This document shows positions 8,249 to 15,746 of a stretch of 47,673 nucleotides of DNA, piece after piece (position 1 is the first letter of the stretch; every line of letters starts with the position of its first letter). A model generated the notes under the pieces. The model made no database searches, was not told the origin of the DNA, and was given only the letters and a program-made list of their open reading frames with translations. Both the position numbers and the translations under genes were made by a program. Source of the stretch: DASZYF01 sp035545535 (lineage in GTDB: Bacteria; Actinomycetota; Actinomycetes; Mycobacteriales; CAJCIY01); assembly GCA_035545535.1 (NCBI GenBank), contig DASZYF010000219.1:1-47673 (forward strand), read 5' to 3'.

Positions 8249-9046
8249 TCAGAGCGAGAGGGCCCAGCCCGCGGGCGGGGCTTCGAGGCGCCAGTAGCTC
8301 TCGGGCACCCTCGGGCTGCGATCGATGTCGAGGGCCCAGTCCTGCGTGAGCGGCCCGATCTGCGTGGTGTAGCAGCGGAGCGCCGCGATCTTCTCGTCCA
8401 GGTGGCCGTCGATCGCGAGCGGTGCGGGCGTCGGCCACACGCCGGCCTTCATCGCGCGGGCGAGCCGATGGGTCAGCAGCCCGGGGATGTGGGAGTAGCC
8501 GGCCTCGGCGTAGGCGAACCAGCTCCACGCATCGAGGCGACGGGCGACGAGCTCGAGGCAGGCGTCGCCCGTCATCACGTGGTCCGGGTTGGCCAGCCCG
8601 ATCGGCACGAACACCGCGGTGGGTCGGAGCTCGTCGAGCCGCGCCTCGAGGGCGGCGGCGACCTCGCTGATCGGTGGCCGCGCGGCGGCCGGGTGCGGCT
8701 TGTCGTACTGATGGTCGGTGAACTCGAGGTAGGTCGACGTGCAGCCGAGCACGCCCAACGCGGCCACGTCTTCCTTGCGTCGAGTGGCCACGACGTCGTC
8801 GCCGGGCTGGAAGCCGCCGAGCGCGTCCCACCAGGTGACCTCGTCGTAGCCGTCGCGCCGGTCGCCGCCGGTGATGGTCACGACCGTCGCCGGCGCCACC
8901 TCCGCCAGCAGGCGACCGCACGACAGGACGGCGTCGTCGAAGTGCGGGCTGATCACCACCGTGCGGGCCAGCACGGCCGGGTCGACCGGCGCGACCCATG
9001 CGGTCATCGCGCCCATCGCGGCCTTCTCGCGTGCGCCGTCCGTCAT
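8249..9046 (-). CDS. PIG-L/LmbE-family N-acetyl-sugar deacetylase
   Basis: Zinc-dependent deacetylase of the PIG-L (LmbE) family, 265 residues. The zinc/catalytic motif PHFDDAVLSCG is near residue 35-45, and ANPDHVMTGD supplies the second His region. Family members remove the acetyl group from N-acetylglucosamine-containing substrates such as MshB and BshB substrates; the substrate here is not defined. The ATG at 9046 is set by GAGGAGAGG about 8 bases upstream, which overlaps the stop of the CoA-transferase gene. The next gene is nagB, so the pair would give deacetylation then deamination. The frame is open further upstream, but that part is a shadow of the CoA-transferase. Confidence 0.87.
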   Translation of the reverse strand: MTDGAREKAAMGAMTAWVAPVDPAVLARTVVISPHFDDAVLSCGRLLAEVAPATVVTITGGDRRDGYDEVTWWDALGGFQPGDDVVATRRKEDVAALGVLGCTSTYLEFTDHQYDKPHPAAARPPISEVAAALEARLDELRPTAVFVPIGLANPDHVMTGDACLELVARRLDAWSWFAYAEAGYSHIPGLLTHRLARAMKAGVWPTPAPLAIDGHLDEKIAALRCYTTQIGPLTQDWALDIDRSPRVPESYWRLEAPPAGWALSL

Positions 9047-9059
9047 CCGAGACCTCTCC

Positions 9060-11243
9060 TCATTCCAGTGCGCCATGCGCGAGAAGCGTGTCGTACTCCG
9101 ACCTCTCCATGCCGAACAGATCGACGAGCACGTGCTCGGTGTGCTCGCCCAGCAACGGGCCGGGGCCGGCCACGCCGCCCGGCACGGCCGACAGGCGGAA
9201 GCCGTTCTCCTCATAGGGCATCGGACCGATGGCCGCGTGCTCGTGCATGACGAAGTGGCGGCGCGCGACGAGCTGCGCGTCGGCGTGCAGGTCGCCCCAG
9301 TCCCGCACCGGATAGGCGTCGAGGCCCGCTCCCTGCAACGCCTCGGCCACGTCGTCGGGCGAGCGCGCCTGCGTCCACGCGGTGAGCGTGCCGTCGTCCA
9401 CGGTGTCCGCATCGTCGGCTCCGATGACCGCGGCGAGACGGGCGCGCTCGGCCTCGGACCAGACGGCGACGGCGACCCACCGGTCGCGCACGCCGTCGAC
9501 GTCGGCGCAGGGGTAGACGCCGTGCAGCACGGCGTCGGGGTCGGCGTTGCCGACTCGGCCCGGAGCGTCGTGGGTGGCGGCCTCCCGGGCCAGCCACGGG
9601 CCGAGCGTGTAGGCGGCCGCCTCCACCTGCGAGAGGTCGAGCCAGCAGCCGGCGCCGGTGCGCCGGCGCCGCAGCAGCGCGGCGGCGAGACCGGCGGCGA
9701 CGAAGCGGGGGGCGAGCGAGTCCGTGATCGTGCCGGCGGGTCCGACGGGAGCGCGGTCGGGCCAGCCGGTGAGGTGCGTGTACCCGGACAGCGCCGCGCC
9801 CTGCCCGCCGAACCCCGGGTAGTCCTTCTCGGGCCCGGTGTTGCCCCACAGGCAGCCGCTCGCGACGACGAGGTCCGGCCGCTCGTCCTTCAGGTCGGCG
9901 TAGGAGACGCCCCACTTCGCGGTGGCGCCGGGGGCGAAGTTCTCCACGACGCAGTCGGCCCACTCGACGATGAGCCGGCGCAGCAGGGCGACGGCGTCGG
10001 GGTCCTTGAGGTGCAGCGAGAGGTCGAGCTTGCCGGCGTTGAGCCCGGCGAAGAACGCGGAGTGGTCCGGCGTCGAGGGCGAGTAGCTGCGCAGGAAGTC
10101 GGGCCGGGTCCGCGACTCGACGCGCACGACGGTCGCGCCGTGGTCGGCGAAGTAGCGCGCGGCGATGGGCCCGGCCGCGCCGCTGCCGAGCTCGACGACC
10201 TTGAGGCCGGACCACGCTCGGGGCCCCGCTGCCGGCGGAGGTGCGTACACCGGTCGCGGTGCCCACTCCTGCTGCGGCGCAGGAGATCTGAGACCTACCT
10301 CGGCTCCCTCGACCCGGAAGGGCCGCGCCGGCCACCCGCTCCCGTCCGTGGCGTAGAAGCCCCGCGCCGCGAGCTGCCCGCTGGCGAGCAGTGCCTTCGC
10401 GTCGTTGCACGGCGCGAGCATCAGCCCGGTCGACACCGCCGTCGCGTACAGCTCAGTGATCGTGTGCCGGTCGAAGTAGGCCTGCACGACCGCCTCGATC
10501 GCGCGCAGCTCGTCCTCGCTGCACTTCGCCGGGTCGTAGGTGAGCCAGTCGCGACCCGAGACCGCCGGTGTCGCGACACCATCCGCCTCCGCCAGCCGCG
10601 TGAACGTCTGCAGGTTCCGTGCGCGGGCCTTCCCGCCGCGCAGGCCGAACGAGACGTAGCCGTCCTTGCACGCCCAGGTCTCGCGCGTGCGGCCGGTCGT
10701 CGTCCCCCGCCGCCTGCCGCGGTTCTTCTCGAGCGGGAAGCGGGCCGGCCCGGTCATCTGCGTGATGAGCTGCGTCTCTTGTGCCGAGACGTCGACGACC
10801 TGGGGCACGCCGCTCGCCAGGGCGGTGAGCGCGCCGACGACGGCCTCGGGGCAGGTGTGCGCGTGGACGGTGCCCTGGCTGCAGCGCACCGGCGGCCGGT
10901 CCGGGTCGCCCGTGGGGTAGAGGCCGCCGCCGGCCGCTGCGATCGTCAGGTCGCTGCCCCGCCAGCCGGCGCGCGGACCGGCGCTGCCGTACGGCGTGAT
11001 GCGCACCCACACGGCCTGGGCCGCGCGCGGATCCGCCTCGGCGTGCGCGAGGACGACGTCCGCGCCGGCGAGGAACGGCGAGACGTCGTCGACGACCTGC
11101 CGGCCGGCGTCGTCGAACGGCTCCCCGGGTGCGCCACGACGCAGCACGACGTCGGCCCCGAGGTCGCTGAAGATGCGACCGGCGAGGCGCCACCACGGCT
11201 CGGTCAGGTCCAGGACGCGCAACCCGTCGAGCAGATGCGGCAT
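9060..11243 (-). CDS. double-length CaiB/BaiF (family III) CoA-transferase
   Basis: Family III CoA-transferase of about 727 residues, twice the usual 380-420, with two homologous halves. The N-half starts LLDGLRVLDLTEPWWRLAGRIFSDLGADVV and the C-half starts WSGLKVVELGSGAAGPIAARYFADHGATVVRVE (each given here only to locate the halves). The C-half keeps LNAGKLDLSLHLKDP. By my alignment the catalytic Asp of the D-x(4)-SG pattern is kept only in the N-half (GSDLTIAAAGG), the C-half having Gly there (GFGGQGAALSG). The start is ATG 11243; an in-frame GTG at 11270 lies inside the palindrome at 11263-11280 and would add nine residues. It heads a minus-strand unit with the PIG-L and nagB genes. The acyl substrate is unknown. 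Confidence 0.87.
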   Translation of the reverse strand: MPHLLDGLRVLDLTEPWWRLAGRIFSDLGADVVLRRGAPGEPFDDAGRQVVDDVSPFLAGADVVLAHAEADPRAAQAVWVRITPYGSAGPRAGWRGSDLTIAAAGGGLYPTGDPDRPPVRCSQGTVHAHTCPEAVVGALTALASGVPQVVDVSAQETQLITQMTGPARFPLEKNRGRRRGTTTGRTRETWACKDGYVSFGLRGGKARARNLQTFTRLAEADGVATPAVSGRDWLTYDPAKCSEDELRAIEAVVQAYFDRHTITELYATAVSTGLMLAPCNDAKALLASGQLAARGFYATDGSGWPARPFRVEGAEVGLRSPAPQQEWAPRPVYAPPPAAGPRAWSGLKVVELGSGAAGPIAARYFADHGATVVRVESRTRPDFLRSYSPSTPDHSAFFAGLNAGKLDLSLHLKDPDAVALLRRLIVEWADCVVENFAPGATAKWGVSYADLKDERPDLVVASGCLWGNTGPEKDYPGFGGQGAALSGYTHLTGWPDRAPVGPAGTITDSLAPRFVAAGLAAALLRRRRTGAGCWLDLSQVEAAAYTLGPWLAREAATHDAPGRVGNADPDAVLHGVYPCADVDGVRDRWVAVAVWSEAERARLAAVIGADDADTVDDGTLTAWTQARSPDDVAEALQGAGLDAYPVRDWGDLHADAQLVARRHFVMHEHAAIGPMPYEENGFRLSAVPGGVAGPGPLLGEHTEHVLVDLFGMERSEYDTLLAHGALE

Positions 11244-11262
11244 GCGGTGACGATAGGCGTTC

Positions 11263-11280
11263 CCTGACACACGTGTCAGG
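11263..11280. promoter_or_regulatory. palindromic operator, site A
   Basis: CCTGACAC-AC-GTGTCAGG: two perfect 8-base arms with a 2-base spacer, between the divergent CoA-transferase and VOC genes. The same arms recur at 15559, 24387 and 31642. It is 20 bases from the CoA-transferase ATG and 17 bases before the VOC ATG, so one bound dimer could control both. The operator role is inference from repetition and placement. Confidence 0.8.
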
Positions 11281-11296
11281 TACGTAGGGTTGGCCC

Positions 11297-11659
11297 ATGC
11301 AGGCGATCGGGATCCACCACGTCGCGCTGAACGTCACCGACCTCGACGCGGCGCTGGCGTTCTACACCGGGCCTCTCGGCATGACCGTGCGCACCGACCG
11401 GCCCGAGCTCGGGCTCCCCGGTGCGTGGCTGGACATCGCGCCGGGCGGGGGACAGGTGCACCTGCTGCAGGTGCCCCCGCCCGCGTCGATGGGGCAGCAC
11501 GTGGCCATCCAGGTCGGTGACCTCGCCGCCGTGGTCGACGAGCTGCGCGCGTCCGGCGTGCAGGTGTCGGAACCGAGCGCCATCGCGACGTCGCTGCAGG
11601 CGTTCTGCACCGACCCGAGCGGCAACGCGATCGAGCTGCACCAGGCGGACGTCTCCTAG
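11297..11659 (+). CDS. VOC/glyoxalase-fold protein
   Basis: Vicinal-oxygen-chelate family protein of 120 residues with one paired beta-alpha-beta-beta-beta unit. The pattern is typical: IGIHHVALNVTDLDAALAFY at the start (metal His near 8), GLPGAWLDIAPGGGQVHLLQ in the middle, and FCTDPSGNAIELHQ at the end (metal Glu near 114). Members are metal-dependent lyases, isomerases or dioxygenases; the reaction here cannot be told. It is transcribed away from the CoA-transferase with site A between them. Its stop overlaps the stop of the convergent secreted-protein gene within a shared CTAG. Confidence 0.85.
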   Translation: MQAIGIHHVALNVTDLDAALAFYTGPLGMTVRTDRPELGLPGAWLDIAPGGGQVHLLQVPPPASMGQHVAIQVGDLAAVVDELRASGVQVSEPSAIATSLQAFCTDPSGNAIELHQADVS

Positions 11660-12147
11660 CTCTTGTCGAAGCGCGCCGTGAACGTGTTCGACGCGGTGAC
11701 GTTGAGGTAGCCCGTGCCGTGGCCCGTGCGCCCCGCGAGCGTGCCGGTCCCCGTGCCCTTCTCGACCGTCCACGTGAACGCGTACCCGCCCTGGCAGGTG
11801 TTGCCGCCGTGCACCGTGGCCGTCGACATGATGTCGACGGTGACCCGGCCGGTCTTGCCGCCGAGCGACAGCGCCGCGGTGCAGCGCGCGTTCTGGATGA
11901 AGCCGGTGCCGTGCGCCTGGCCGCTGGCCTTCGTCGCGCCGTAGTTCGTGCGGCCCTTGCCCGACAGCACGTACGTGCCGCCGGTGTCGGGCAGGCCCGG
12001 CCGCGCGTTCTGGGTCCACGAACCGCCGACGGAGCCGATCACGTGGATGGGCGTGCTCGCGGCGGAGGCCGGGACGGCAACGGCCGCAAGGCCGGCCGTG
12101 AGGCCGACACTTGCGGTGAGCGAGCAGGACAGGACGGCAACACGCAT
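11656..12147 (-). CDS. small secreted protein of unknown function
   Basis: 163 residues with a clear Sec signal peptide (MRVAVL start, hydrophobic stretch, VPASAAS cleavage region near 27-31). The mature part is rich in Gly, Thr and beta-strand-like segments, with two Cys (about 87 and 117 by eye) that could form a disulfide. I do not recognise a family. It is convergent with the VOC gene: the two stop codons share the four bases CTAG at 11656-11659. It probably folds as a small extracellular beta protein; this is inference from composition. Confidence 0.75.
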   Translation of the reverse strand: MRVAVLSCSLTASVGLTAGLAAVAVPASAASTPIHVIGSVGGSWTQNARPGLPDTGGTYVLSGKGRTNYGATKASGQAHGTGFIQNARCTAALSLGGKTGRVTVDIMSTATVHGGNTCQGGYAFTWTVEKGTGTGTLAGRTGHGTGYLNVTASNTFTARFDKS

Positions 12148-12231
12148 GATGGAACCCCCTCGCGGGTCGGACGCCCGCCTGCGACTGCGACGTGACGGGG
12201 CTCCACCCGGTTCCCTCGCGTGACCGTTCCG

Positions 12232-12765
12232 TTACTGAAAGGTCCAGCGCATAGCGCCGCCGTCCCCGGTGGTGATCAAGCCGAAGGCGGATCGCGGCAC
12301 CACCTTGTAGACGTGCCACGGTGGCGAGCCCGCGGACGGCGCGCTGAACGGCGCGGTGAGGGCAACACCCCTCTCATCCACCACGCACGGCCAGCCCTCG
12401 TCGTTCCACCGCTCCGCCAGCCGCGCGACGACCGCGGGGTCGGTGGTCCGCTCCGCCATGCCCTCGACGGTCAGGTCGAAGCCGTCGGTCGCGATCGACA
12501 GCGAGCACCGGGGGTCACGCGTGACGTTGCGGCCCTTGCGCGTCGACGGGCCGGTCTCGAACCAGAACGCGCCGTCCTCCCAGATCGCGCCGACCGCGGT
12601 GACGTGCGGGCCGCCGTCCGCGTTCAGCGTTGCGAGCCAGCACGTGTGCCGGTCCGGTCCTCCGCTGCCGGGCGCCTGGGAGAAGCCGGCCTCGAGACGG
12701 CGCTCGATGACCGACCACTCGACCGGCGGGAGGTCGTACAGCTCAGCCAGGTTCTTCGCGTCCAT
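12232..12765 (-). CDS. pyridoxamine 5'-phosphate oxidase-fold protein
   Basis: 177-residue split-barrel protein of the PNPOx-like superfamily, which binds FMN or F420. The family pattern is seen in CWLATLNADGGPHVTAVGAIWEDGAFWFETG, followed by STRKGRNVTRDPRCSLSI, the common R-N-x(4)-P-x-C/V flavin-phosphate region (quoted in pieces). The C-terminal VYKVVPRSAFGL also fits. Members act as oxidoreductases on varied small molecules, F420-linked in many actinobacteria; cofactor and substrate are not decided here. It lies 133 bases downstream of the MFS gene on the same strand and could be a separate unit. Confidence 0.82.
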   Translation of the reverse strand: MDAKNLAELYDLPPVEWSVIERRLEAGFSQAPGSGGPDRHTCWLATLNADGGPHVTAVGAIWEDGAFWFETGPSTRKGRNVTRDPRCSLSIATDGFDLTVEGMAERTTDPAVVARLAERWNDEGWPCVVDERGVALTAPFSAPSAGSPPWHVYKVVPRSAFGLITTGDGGAMRWTFQ

Positions 12766-12898
12766 ATGTCTCAGACGTTGTCACGGCCCGGGAATCATCG
12801 CGGTCAGGACTTCGGGATCGCGATAGAGCACGACGCGACCGGCGTGCGCGGAGGCGGCGGAAGCGCGCCGGACGACGCCGGCGCAGGAGGTGGTTCCC

Positions 12899-14275
12899 CT
12901 ACTGAGATGTCCTTCGCGCGTGACCGACGACGAACGCGATGTCCTCGGTGTATGTGCGCGCGGCGCGCACGGTGCAGAGGCCGCCCACGACGAACAACGG
13001 GATGAGTGCGATGAACGCGACCCGCAGGCTGCCGATGGCGGTGGAGACGCCGCCGACGAGGACGGTGCCGGTGGCGGTGATCGCGTCGGCGATGTTGCGC
13101 ACGGCCGCGGCCCGGCCCCGCAGCTCGGGGACCATCACGTCGACGAGCAGCGCTTGCATCGGCGCGGCGGGCAGCCCGAAGCAGAACGACGCGACGAAGA
13201 ACAGCGGGATCGTGACGGGGAGCTTGGCGATGGCGAGCGCCGGGATCAGCGCGGCCGGGGCGGCGAGCCATCCGGCGGCCGTCACCCAGACCCGCGCGCG
13301 CACGATGCCGCGCGCGAGCAGCCGGTCCGCGAGGAAGCCGCCGCCGAGGACGCCGATGAGCGCACCGGCGCCACCCGCTGACAGGTAGAGCGTTGCCTTC
13401 TCCGACGACAGGTGGAACGTGCGTTTGTAGAGCGAGACGCCGAACGTCTGCAGCGCACCCTCGAACATCGTCGCGCAGGTCAAGCCGACGACGGTCCACT
13501 TCCACGTCGGTACCGCGAGCACGCGCTTGGCGGCCTCCCAGAGGCCGACACCGGCGAGCCCGCTCACGTGCTCGCCCGCCTGCTCCGCGTCGTGCACGTC
13601 ACCGAGCCGCGTCTCGTCGAACGCCGCGTCCCGGCGGCCTCGCGCGGGTTCCGGCATGCGCATCGTGAGCACGATGCACACGACGCCGAACGGCGCCCAG
13701 GCGAGCGGCCAGGCGCGCCACCCGAAGGCATCGACGAGTGCGCTCGTGAGGAACAGGCCGAGGATCGCGCCGATCGTCGCGCCGATCTGCAGCTGTGAGT
13801 ACCGCTTGCCGCGCTCCTCGACGGCGAAGTAGTCGCCCACGAGGGATGCGACCGGGGCGTCAGGCGACTCGGCGAAGGCGACGAAGAGACGGGCGGCGTA
13901 GAAGACCGCGAACGTCGGGACGAGCGCATTGCCGGCGGTCGCGACGGTCCAGAGCACCATCAGCCACATCAGCAGGCGGCCCCGGCGCATTCGGTCGGAG
14001 AGCACGCCCATGAGCAGCCCGCCGATGATCCCCGAAGCCTTCATGCCGGGGCTCACCAGCGAGACGGTGAAGTCGGTGACGTGGAACGACTTCTTGATGT
14101 CGTCGATCGCGGTGCTGTAGCCCTGGCCGGCGCCCTCCTGCGCGCCGAACACGAAGGCCATCGCGAGAAGCGTCGGCGCATGGAACGCGGCGGTCAGCCG
14201 AGCGAGGCGCCCGTAGGTCGTCCGTTGTGGGGTCGGGGCGGGGTCCTCCGGTGCGGTGAGCGCACCGGCCGTCAT
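12899..14275 (-). CDS. MFS carrier, spinster/ACS-like
   Basis: 458-residue major facilitator carrier with about 12 hydrophobic segments, N-terminal half and C-terminal half separated by a polar loop near 215-245. Motif A appears as GVLSDRMRRGR after TM2. FVFGAQEGAGQGYSTAIDDIKKSF precedes it and PDAPVASLVGDYF lies in TM5 (quoted as short pieces). It follows the amidohydrolase by 19 bases on the same strand and is likely cotranscribed from the site B promoter, which suggests uptake of the amidohydrolase substrate. The transported compound is unknown. Confidence 0.88.
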   Translation of the reverse strand: MTAGALTAPEDPAPTPQRTTYGRLARLTAAFHAPTLLAMAFVFGAQEGAGQGYSTAIDDIKKSFHVTDFTVSLVSPGMKASGIIGGLLMGVLSDRMRRGRLLMWLMVLWTVATAGNALVPTFAVFYAARLFVAFAESPDAPVASLVGDYFAVEERGKRYSQLQIGATIGAILGLFLTSALVDAFGWRAWPLAWAPFGVVCIVLTMRMPEPARGRRDAAFDETRLGDVHDAEQAGEHVSGLAGVGLWEAAKRVLAVPTWKWTVVGLTCATMFEGALQTFGVSLYKRTFHLSSEKATLYLSAGGAGALIGVLGGGFLADRLLARGIVRARVWVTAAGWLAAPAALIPALAIAKLPVTIPLFFVASFCFGLPAAPMQALLVDVMVPELRGRAAAVRNIADAITATGTVLVGGVSTAIGSLRVAFIALIPLFVVGGLCTVRAARTYTEDIAFVVGHARRTSQ

Positions 14276-14294
14276 GCGGGCAGTGTGGTCGGTG

Positions 14295-15566
14295 TCAGAC
14301 GCGGTCGAGGGACAGCATGTTGATGGCGTTGCCGCGCAGCACCTTGTAGACGAGGTCGTCGGGCAGGCCCACGAGCATCTTCTCGACGTGCTCGCGCGTG
14401 AACGGCCACGTCGTGTCGGTGTGCGGGTAGTCGGTCTCGAAGCACACGTTGTCGTGGCCGACCTTGTCGATCGAGTCGAGGCCGTGCTGGTCGTTGGTGA
14501 AGCATCCGAAGATCCGCCCGTAGTAGTAGGACGACGGGGGGTTCGGGATGATGGACTTTGCCTTCGTCCACGTGTTGTGGGTCTCCCACGTGACGTCGGC
14601 GCGCTCGAGCGCGTAGGGGATCCAACCGATCTGGCCCTCGCTGTAGGCGAGCTTCAGGTTCGGGAAGCGGTGCATGATCCCGCCGAAGATGAAGTCGGCC
14701 ATCGATGCCATCGACGTGTTGAACGCGAGCATGTTGCCTGCTCCGGCGGGAGCGTCCGGTGAGGCCTTCGGCATGCGCGAGGACGAACCGATGTGCATGC
14801 ACAGGGTCGTGTCGGTGTTCTGGCAGGCGTCGAAGAACGGGTCCCAGTAGCCCGTGTGGATGCTCGGCAGCCCGAGGTGCACCGGCATCTCGCTGAACGC
14901 GACGGCGTGCACGCCCCGCTTCGCGTTGCGCTCGACCTCCTTGACGGCGAGCTCGACGTCCCAGAGGGGGATGATCGGCAGCGGGATGTTCACCGTGCCC
15001 GGCGCGCACCACTCCTCGACCATCCAGTCGTTGTAGGCGTAGACGCAGGCCTCGGCGAGCTCCTTGTCGGGTGCCTCGAGGAACGTCTGGCCGCAGAAGC
15101 GGGGGAACGTCGGGAACGGCAGCGAGCCGTCGACCCAGTTGGTGAGGAACTCCTCGGTGCGCGCGACCGGGTCGTAGCAGGCCGGCCGCAGCTCGTCGTA
15201 GGTGACCGGCTCCATGAGCATCTTGTTGCGGTCGAACTTCGACAGGTCACCGCCGGGGGTCGCGTCGAGCGGGATCGCGACGAAGCGCTTGTGCACGTAG
15301 ATGACCGCGCCGTCGTAGATCCAGGCATCACCCCACTGGCCGTCGGGGTCTTCCTGCTGGTTGTAGTCGCCGCGGCCGCCGCCGCCGCGGTTGAAGCTGA
15401 TCGGGCCCCACTTGCCGCGGTGGATCTTCGGGCCGCGCTCGCGGTGCTTCTCCGGCAGGTAGGTCTGCCAGACGTGCGCCGGCTCGGTGACGTGGTCATC
15501 GACGCTGATGACCTTCGGCAGCTCGTCGGTGGCGCTGTTGTACGGCGACGCTCCGCTACCTGACAC
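14295..15566 (-). CDS. amidohydrolase-2 family metal-dependent hydrolase/decarboxylase
   Basis: TIM-barrel amidohydrolase of about 423 residues, in the family of ACMSD-like decarboxylases and related hydrolases. Metal-site features: VISVDDHVTEP at the N-terminus (D-x-H), CMHIGSSS in the middle, and ETDYPHTDTTWP near the end with the conserved Asp. The only usable start is GTG at 15566, which lies inside the site B palindrome; no ATG or GTG occurs between it and VISVDDH. There is no Shine-Dalgarno sequence, so the message is probably leaderless. The frame is open far upstream, but that region is the antisense of the S53 gene. An MFS carrier follows after 19 bases. The substrate is unknown. Confidence 0.88.
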   Translation of the reverse strand: MSGSGASPYNSATDELPKVISVDDHVTEPAHVWQTYLPEKHRERGPKIHRGKWGPISFNRGGGGRGDYNQQEDPDGQWGDAWIYDGAVIYVHKRFVAIPLDATPGGDLSKFDRNKMLMEPVTYDELRPACYDPVARTEEFLTNWVDGSLPFPTFPRFCGQTFLEAPDKELAEACVYAYNDWMVEEWCAPGTVNIPLPIIPLWDVELAVKEVERNAKRGVHAVAFSEMPVHLGLPSIHTGYWDPFFDACQNTDTTLCMHIGSSSRMPKASPDAPAGAGNMLAFNTSMASMADFIFGGIMHRFPNLKLAYSEGQIGWIPYALERADVTWETHNTWTKAKSIIPNPPSSYYYGRIFGCFTNDQHGLDSIDKVGHDNVCFETDYPHTDTTWPFTREHVEKMLVGLPDDLVYKVLRGNAINMLSLDRV

Positions 15567-15577
15567 GCGTGTCAGGT
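15558..15577. promoter_or_regulatory. palindromic operator, site B (perfect 20-bp palindrome)
   Basis: ACCTGACACGCGTGTCAGGT is its own reverse complement over 20 bases. The start GTG of the minus-strand amidohydrolase (15564-15566) is part of the palindrome. A protein bound here would cover the start of the message and the initiation codon. The plus-strand S53 gene begins 170 bases away and may or may not be affected. Confidence 0.82.
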
Positions 15578-15746
15578 TAGTGCGGTCGTCGAGAGCCTGT
15601 CGAGCCTGCCGCGTGCATCCGGGATCGCGGCAGGAACCCGGCCGAGGACGGCGAAGAACGTCGCCATACCGGTAGCAGCCGCCCCCTCGGGTTGCCCGTC
15701 GGCTGCTCGTGCCTGCTCGCTTGCGCCCGCCCTCGAACGGAGTTCC

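Noticed and set aside
11275..11289. Mini-frames GTG-TCA-GGT-ACG-TAG in site A and GTG-TCA-GGT-CCG-TGA in site C
   Set aside because: They follow from the palindrome sequence plus a chance stop; four-residue leader peptides cannot be supported.
14281..14298. Half-site GTGTCAG near the end of the amidohydrolase gene
   Set aside because: Only one arm is present and there is no start codon nearby in a suitable place.
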